From Acanthochromis polyacanthus (lineage: Eukaryota > Chordata > Actinopteri > Pomacentridae), in the NCBI RefSeq assembly GCF_021347895.1, contig NC_067122.1:13381983-13445982 (forward strand): DNA of 64,000 nucleotides. The letters run 5' to 3'. Every line of letters starts with the position of its first letter. The first letter of the stretch is position 1. The notes below the pieces were generated by a model that did not search any database, was not told where the DNA came from, and saw only the letters and a list, made by a program, of their open reading frames with translations. This document shows, in pieces, positions 13,016 through 64,000 of the stretch. A program made the position numbers and the translations under genes.

Positions 13016-14809
13016 ACTGCTTATGTGGTTCTCCAGTAAGCTGACAAAGAAGCTGAATAATGTATCTATCAGTCTGCCTGAGTGTGCTGAGCACTGGGCA
13101 CTGAGGAAGCTGCCAGCTTGTTATAGGCTCATTACAGGTGAAGATGACATGTGGAGGTGCAGCCGCCTTGGCATTGTCTCCCTGCCCTGCCCTCGATAGA
13201 AGACGCGGCACTCTTTCAGTCCCCATGGCATACAGAGAGGGAGACAGAGGTGATAGAGGAGGAGGGAATGAGCCTCAATGCTCCCCTAACCCCCCAAAAT
13301 GAAATTGACAGGCTCACTGAAGTAATTGCTCCCAGCACTATTTTCTTTGGCAGGAAATACTGTTATCGACAAATAGGGGATTCAATAAGCGGCAGGAGAT
13401 GAGGCTCTGGGCTGTGGTCAAAAGGCTGTGTCTGTCCTCTGCCACTGAGGTTGCGGTGTCTCCTGATGTACTATCTCGCCCTTTCTCCCCCATACCGTTT
13501 CTCTATATTTTTGTACCTATTCCCTCCTTTTTCTGACCCTCATGCTCCTGAATCATCTTCCACGTTTTACATCTTGCTGCTGGATCACAAACTATGCACC
13601 CAGTCTTTCTTTGCCGCCTCTCTTTCTTTTCTTGCTCTCTTTCTCAAGGGTCTCTTTCTGACCATTTTCTTCTGTTGACCATTTTTGCGAGCCTGACAGG
13701 GGAAAACTCTATTACCCAATGGCCAGCAGGTAATCCCTCCTCCCGCTCCTCACATTGTGTTTCTGCTGCCAGCATGGCGGTGTAATGTTGATATTATCCC
13801 AAAGGATTCTATTGATTTGAGCTAGGGTCATGAAAAAGCAGTTTATGGTCAGTGTCTTTGGTTTCTAGAGGTCAGAACATGTGGTGAAATCAGAGCTCTA
13901 GCTTTTCTTGACATAGTGCTATACCTGCTGGGAACTACTGAGAGGTTAGCAGATAAATAAAAAGTGGGTGATGCATTTGCCTCTTACTGCACATTACTGA
14001 GGACGCAATGTTCTGAAAAGGCAGTTGCCTGATCAGCCATTTTCAAAAATGGAATCATAGTAATGTAAGCAGTATTTTTGCATTTGAAATTGCGAGTGTT
14101 TTTTCTTCCACAGTTTATGTATTTCTCTGCTGTGTTTAGGTCAGCAGTTATGTTATTTTGTTCTCAATTACTTTGCCAAAAGTGTATATATTTATTGTGC
14201 AATGTTGAAGTTTTTTCATTGATTTATCATTTTAGTAAAATTTAAACTTGAGTTATCACTCAAACTTGCAAGCTGTCCTTGAATAAACTGCTGAGTGCAT
14301 ATTATTATGCTCTAACACCACTAAAGTCAAGCCGTGTAAATGGCAAATGATTGCTCTACAGACTTGTGTGTACTCCACCACTGTGATTTTAATACATCTC
14401 AGCTGCCATTATATTTCTAGCTTTTTTCAGCACAGTTCTGACATATCGCCTCTCCACTGTCTAACCAATCCAGTTGTTTTAGCTTTTGTTCTTATCTAAC
14501 CCGATTCAGTGCAGACAGCAGTGTGTTTTCAAAATCCTACAAAAGGATTTGGTGAACGAACTGCTGTGATGGCGCAACAATCAACAATGATATTTTCAGG
14601 GGACAAGCAGCATATTGCTCCAACTCCCAACATTGCTCATCCTGAGAATATAAATGCCAATGGGTAATATTTTTTCCCTTTTACTTTTTGGAGGACAGAT
14701 AGTTCTAACATGGACTATATGTTTGTCTTGTATTCCTGGCATTATTCTGACATAGTTGATGCACTGTCCTTGGTAGGACACCTTAACTGATTCGCTTTAA
14801 TGTGAAGGA

Positions 14810-15545
14810 GCAGCAAGTCTACTCCGAGCTCCCTATCCTCCTGTCCTCCTGTTGTCTCGAAGGTTGAGCCAAGCCACCCTAAGGAAGAAGCTCATTTTGG
14901 TTGCTTGCGTCTCTTTCTTTTGGTCACTACGCAGAGCTCATGACGATAGGTAAGGAGCAATCCTTTGGTTTCTGTCAGAGATCATTGCTCTCGTAGGTGC
15001 AGACTCTCATCCCGGCTGCTTCACACACAGCTGCAAACTGTTCTAATTTTCACTAAAGGTCATGGTGTAATGAAGCCAGAACAACATCATCTGCAAAAAG
15101 CACAAACATGACTGTAAGGTTTCTAAACCGGTAAACCTCGTCACCCCTGCTGCAACTTGAGATCCCGTCCACGATGGTCACAACCAGGTTCAGCAACAAA
15201 GGGCAACTTTGACAGAGTCCAACACTCAACAAAAACTTGTTTCTAGACTGGATAGGATGTGGACCAGATTGTCAAACTCATGTGACCCTCCGTAACTTCA
15301 CAAGGATAAAGATCTGGCCCACTGCTAGTATACTGCCAGGACAAAATCTACATTGCTCTGCCTGAATCTGAGGTTTGACATTTGGTCAGACCTTACTTTC
15401 TGGCACCCTGGAGTCAGCTTTCCTAGGGATGCTCGATAGTGTGAAACACTGATAATTGGAACATCACCTTCAGTTCCCCTTTCTGAAAAATGGGACCATC
15501 ACCTCTGTCTGCTGCTTCACAGGCACTGTCAACCACCATTGAGGA
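14810..15545 (-). mobile_element. Degenerate Rex3-like LINE (RTE clade) fragment
   Basis: The plus strand is the antisense of a Rex3-type reverse transcriptase. Recognisable blocks include CACCCTAAGGAAGAAGCTCA near 14876, AACATCATCTGCAAAAAGCA near 15083, the CAACAAAGGGCAACTTTGAC block near 15193, and GGGACCATCACC near 15491. On the minus strand the GGGCAACTTT block reads QSCPLLL where an intact element has a QGCPLSP-type motif. Frames are broken and there are internal deletions. The edges are approximate. Confidence 0.85.
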
Positions 15546-17803
15546 TAGGCCTCAGCAAAGAAGAGTCCAAAAGTGGCAAACATTTGGACAAAACACAAAA
15601 TTATTCCAAAATCTTTCAATGGAGACGTGATTTCAAGAGTCTGTTTTAAAAACAAAAAAGCACTACCACACTGGGATTAAAAGCACATCTATTATTTTTA
15701 TAGTACTTAAACAACCAGAAAAGTGTAGTTGTCGTGGTAATACCCACTACAGAGGCAGTTATGTCACTGTCTAAGTGAAACCTTGAAGTATATTTCTTGT
15801 AAACTCAAAGTACCCACATTTCACCTCAGGGATTTGTCTGGAGTGTCTGTCTATTTCCTCTTCTCCATCAAATTGACATTTCATATCCTGTCTATCTGGT
15901 TTTATCAGCCTCTTATTAATTTCTTCAATTTTTAAGTGTAGCTGTTCTACAACTGTCAATAAAATGAATGCAAAACTGTGTTCCGCAGAAGTGTGAAACA
16001 AAGAGTCCTGCGGTTGTTAACAATTGAAAAATCTTGATAAGAATGAGAAGGATTCTTATCTCCCCATTGGCCTGGTAACTATCATGAGTCAGACAAAAGT
16101 TAACACAGTCCCTCCTCCACATTCATCCAACAGTGCTCGAGAATAAGATGAAAGGTGTATGAAAAGGCAGTGAAGGGATTTATTACAAAATATATGTATA
16201 GTTTGGAAAACTGCACAATTATGCTAAGGTACACTACAGTTTAAGTTCTTTGAGATTGTTTTCTTCAAGTACTAGAATCACAGCATCAGAATGAAGTATT
16301 TTTTAAAGCTATGGCAGAAGATAATGATGGGAAAAATAATGACTTGTTACTGTCTAACAAAAATGAATGATGAAATTCAGTCTTACTCTGGAATGGCCTA
16401 AGTCTATCCTTTTTTTTCTCTGCATATGGTACAATAACATAAGGTACGAGGCTGTGTGTGATTACATTTCTGCTAAATAATTATTAAATATTATAATTGA
16501 CTTTGGCAGGAATCACTCCAGGAATTTGAGAAATGTGATTTTACATCATCCTCTATCAAATAAATATGAATATTTTATGCAATGATTGAGCCAATCAAAC
16601 TATGAGCTCAGCTTACATGGAAAGCACATAATTATTGGTAACTTGCTGTTTTCACACTGCCTCTGGTTTTTCAAACAAAAAAACGGGTTCTTTCATGTTG
16701 ACTGTGCATTGCAGGGAGCAGCAGGCCTCTCTTTTCTCCAGATAAATGAGCTAGCTTATTACTTCCCAAACTGCCTATTAGCACAGCTCACTTTGTGGGG
16801 AACCAGCACTCCAGGGATGAACACAGTGACAATGCTTTTGGCTAGCAGACTGGTTTAAGCGTGTGTGTGATGCTGTTTCTGTAGCATGTTTTCTCATTTG
16901 TTTTGTATGGTACCTTGACTCAGCCCCCACGTCAAATGTAGGTCATTTTAACCATAGAATTATGAAGTGACTAAATTAGCACCGATTTGTTCACATAGCT
17001 TGAAATGGAAGTTGAGATGGCGCTGCAAAATGAATCTATTCGACATATGCATTCTTCAGTTTATTTGTTGATTGCAAGGGTGTTTGAAAATGATGTCAGG
17101 CGAACAACAGATTCAGATGATGACTTTGGCGTTAAGCTGTAGCTCAATGCTCAGTACAATATTACTTTCACTGTGTGCTTGGAGAGTGAGAATGTGAATG
17201 CGTGTTTCCCTCTTGTGCTGAAAGTGTGCGTGTTGTCGCGAATAGACGGTCTCATTGTGTAAGCATCAGTGTAGCAACACATCCCTGTGGAGATTATATG
17301 CAAGAATCCATTTACTTCAAGCAGGAGCTGCAGCAGATAGCTTGTAGAGCCTGTGTTTGGCTCTCAGAGACTGCAGTCCATCATTAGAGCCTTGGCTGAT
17401 TGAGAAAAAGTAGAAATTGGCAGGCAGGTTTCTTGTTTTTTTTTTTTTAGAAAACACAGAAGTTGTGGCCAGCTTTTATTGCTAGTACATTTGTAAGAAT
17501 CTACACTTTAAGACAAAAAAGTTTATAAAACTACACAAACTCATGCTACTTAATAGGTCCACTTTGTGGTATTAATGACTTTGTTGTTCATTTTTGTGGC
17601 ATATTTAGAATAAACAGGTTTCTTCTAATTTCTTCGACTGGCCAATTGTTCCTTTAGTCATTCTGTGCATATAGAAACATGTTGTCGATGCAAATAATGC
17701 ATTCATGTCTCTTATATGGTTGTTTTTTCACATTGCTGTAGGTACTGAAGTTAAAGTATGGACTGCTAATGTAATAATTGTCTCTCTGATATTTTGTTTG
17801 CAG

Positions 17804-62008
<44,205 letters not shown>

Positions 62009-64000
62009 GTATGCTTATCAGAGCATCCATTCACTGTAATATCCTCACATTCACTGATATTATTATTAATTTGAGACTGTAAGGGGAATAGTAGTCTCAT
62101 GTTTTTATATGAAGTGCTGTCTGATCTGTTTGCGATCGCACATACTTACATTTTGCAGAAGATACAAAGTTGAAGGTTCAAACCAAAAAGAGCTCTATAC
62201 AGATGCACTCCTAATCTAGCAGTCGTTCAGCCAAAGGCCACAATATTCCACACTCAACACCCGATTGAAAGGATTCAGCAGTAAACAATTTTCACTGCTC
62301 AAATGTCTGTGGATCTTCACATTCTAAGCGTAATTGAATGAAGACTTGTTTGTTTAATGTTCCATCACATTTGAATACAATTTCAATGGGACATTTGCTT
62401 GCATCTGGGCTCTATTTTACTATAGATAATGAACCCATTGCCCCAGGAGTTCTCAGCATTAATTTAATGGTTCTTCACTGATACATGTGTGACCTTGCAT
62501 TTTAGTCTAAAATTACTGACTGTAAGCAAAAATAACAGGCTCGTTGTTTTGGCATCATGTTAATAGTGCAAGTTATATTTAATGGTTTTAGTGGAATCAC
62601 GCCACGTATTCACTGGAAGAGCACTCGGAGAGTTCTGTCCTCCGCCAAGGCCAATGCCCTATGATGCAATTTTAAAGAAAGTGATCCACATTCTCACCAA
62701 AATTTAATGGACTGTTCCTTTGTCTGTGCTCTACCTCTTCACAAAGTTTCAGCCATTTATTAAAAATAAATGTTTGGGGCCATTGCAGTTAGCTTTTCAG
62801 GTTTTCCTTGTTTTCGAATGTGTAAACAATCAGGCATATTTTTCTTTCAGTGGCACATTATTTATTCAACATCAGAACAACAAATGATAGCTATAAAGAG
62901 AGAAAGAAATGTGGAAATTGAAGACAATGTTGACTATTGTGTTACAAGTGGCCTGTCATGGCTTGAATCATCAGTCATTTCAAGAATTCTTTAAAATGCC
63001 AAATATGCAAATGCTTGACTGTGTGTGGGAGTTTCCTTGGCAGTATGTAAAATTGTTAATAGTGTCACACAGCAGTATGGGCTATCATACCCACGGTGTA
63101 AACAATAGGGAAAACAACAACTTGGTTTTGAGTGTCTTCATACCAGGTCTGCGTGTTTGTTTGTGCCTTGATATTTTAAAAATCATTTCTTATTTTCGTG
63201 TGCAGTGTTTTCCTCAGGTTTTGCGTACATCATTTGTGTGTATGTAGTGTGGTGCAACATGCCCATTGTCTAGGAAGTGTACAGAAACAGGTTCATGTGT
63301 AGGAGCATTAACCTTGCCTCCACAGGAAATGTGGTTTGGTGATGCAAATGCAATTCATAACCACCTGAGTCTATGTCTGTGTCTCTTGTGTCGATTAAGT
63401 GGGACACGAGCTGTCTGCCTTCTCAATGTGCAGCAGATGGAAGTATGGGAGTGCCAGGAGCGACTAGGATTTGGTTGTATAAAGAAGAAAGTGGAAAGAA
63501 AAGATATTTTTCATGCCTACATCCCCTTTGTCCCTTTGTTACAATGTTAAGAGAAACAGTGTCCAACTTGACCATAGTTTTTATGTCAGCATGTGGGTAG
63601 CTCCAAGTCCAGGATGTGCTGCAACACGTGCTCACAGATCTACACATGCATGCTAATAAGACATATGTGATTGCATGCATACAGTACATTTTTACATAGT
63701 GTGGCTAATTATATTTGCAATTACAGTACAAGTCCTCCAATCAAGCAGGAGATGTGGCGGAAGTGCATCATAGCCAGAAGCAGTAGAACAAGCCTCTCAC
63801 ATGGGACAAGCTCATCATCAGCACACACTGGGAAATGTCAGCTTTGTTTAAGTGCTAAATGAATTTTAAATCAGTTATTGTTTCCTGCATGCACTTTCAT
63901 ATTAGTCTATCAGTAATTCCCACAGAATATTATTAGTGAAGATTAAGTAGGGTACTCTGCAAATGACAAAATAAACAACACACATATAATTTAGTTCTAG
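62009..64000 (+). other. diaph2: diaph2 intron after FH1 exon, 5' part
   Basis: Donor AAG|GTATGC. I looked for the next FH2 exon (a CFWxxVKEDKFEN-like helix) and did not find it, so the intron continues past the window end. No repeat or other gene is recognised. Confidence 0.85.

Larger units (their letters stand above)
1..17803 (+). other. diaph2: Upstream diaph2 intron, 3' part (no exon found)
   Basis: I found no coding exon here. The exon at 17804 begins in phase 0 after a normal acceptor (TTTGCAG), so this stretch is best read as the 3' part of a phase-0 intron of at least 17.8 kb. I looked for the expected preceding exon, which ends the GTPase-binding region with an acidic MMEDMN-like helix and a basic patch, and did not see it. 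The stretch holds a CA microsatellite (837-934), a 20-bp minisatellite (5974-6056), a Tc1-like remnant (6054-6552), a SINE tail (12565-12612), a perfect hairpin (12961-13015) and a Rex3-like fragment (14810-15545). The rest is unique-looking AT-rich sequence with stops in all frames. A small unannotated exon cannot be excluded by eye. Confidence 0.75.

Noticed and set aside
63727..63784. Possible FH2 exon after TTACAG at 63721-63726
   Set aside because: The translation (YKSSNQAGDVAEV) does not resemble any FH2 segment and no suitable donor follows in frame.

Overview
This is a stretch of vertebrate nuclear DNA, almost certainly from a teleost fish. It is AT-rich, almost entirely intronic, and scattered with microsatellites and old transposons of fish type (a Rex3-like LINE, several Tc1-like remnants, a tRNA-derived SINE, a PIF/Harbinger-type foldback element). 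There is no bacterial, plasmid or phage content. Transposon family names come from my recollection of common fish repeats, not from a search.

One gene is supported. It is the middle of a Diaphanous-related formin on the + strand, best assigned to diaph2 (DIAPH2 orthologue). Thirteen coding exons lie at 17804-17943, 31817-31891, 31973-32042, 32798-32934, 37434-37542, 40512-40622, 42230-42342, 45440-45556, 49591-49709, 51411-51475, 52255-52359, 58118-58180 and 61637-62008. They join in one frame to exactly 532 codons with no stop. The order is: end of the GTPase-binding region, FH3/DID armadillo region, dimerisation region, coiled coil, proline-rich FH1, and the first residues of FH2. The start codon and N-terminal exons lie upstream of the window. 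Most of FH2 and the C-terminal DAD lie downstream.

Layout: 1-17803 is the 3' part of a very long upstream intron. 17944-31816 is a 13.9-kb intron holding most of the recognisable transposon debris. 31817-52359 carries eleven clustered exons that build FH3, the dimerisation region and the coiled coil. 52360-62008 holds a short coiled-coil exon and the FH1 exon, separated by 5.8- and 3.5-kb introns. 62009-64000 is the start of the next intron.

The most notable feature is intron 42343-45439, a U12-type AT-AC (minor spliceosome) intron. It has a perfect ATATCCTTT donor, a TTCCTTAAC branch site and a TAC 3' end. Other observations are an in-frame 21-codon exon that adds three heptads to the coiled coil, a 316-bp near-palindromic element flanked by TTA duplications, two oppositely oriented internally deleted copies of one Tc1-like family, and a perfect 20-bp hairpin. 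I found no tRNA or rRNA gene, no CRISPR array, no second protein-coding gene, and nothing that amounts to a new biological system.
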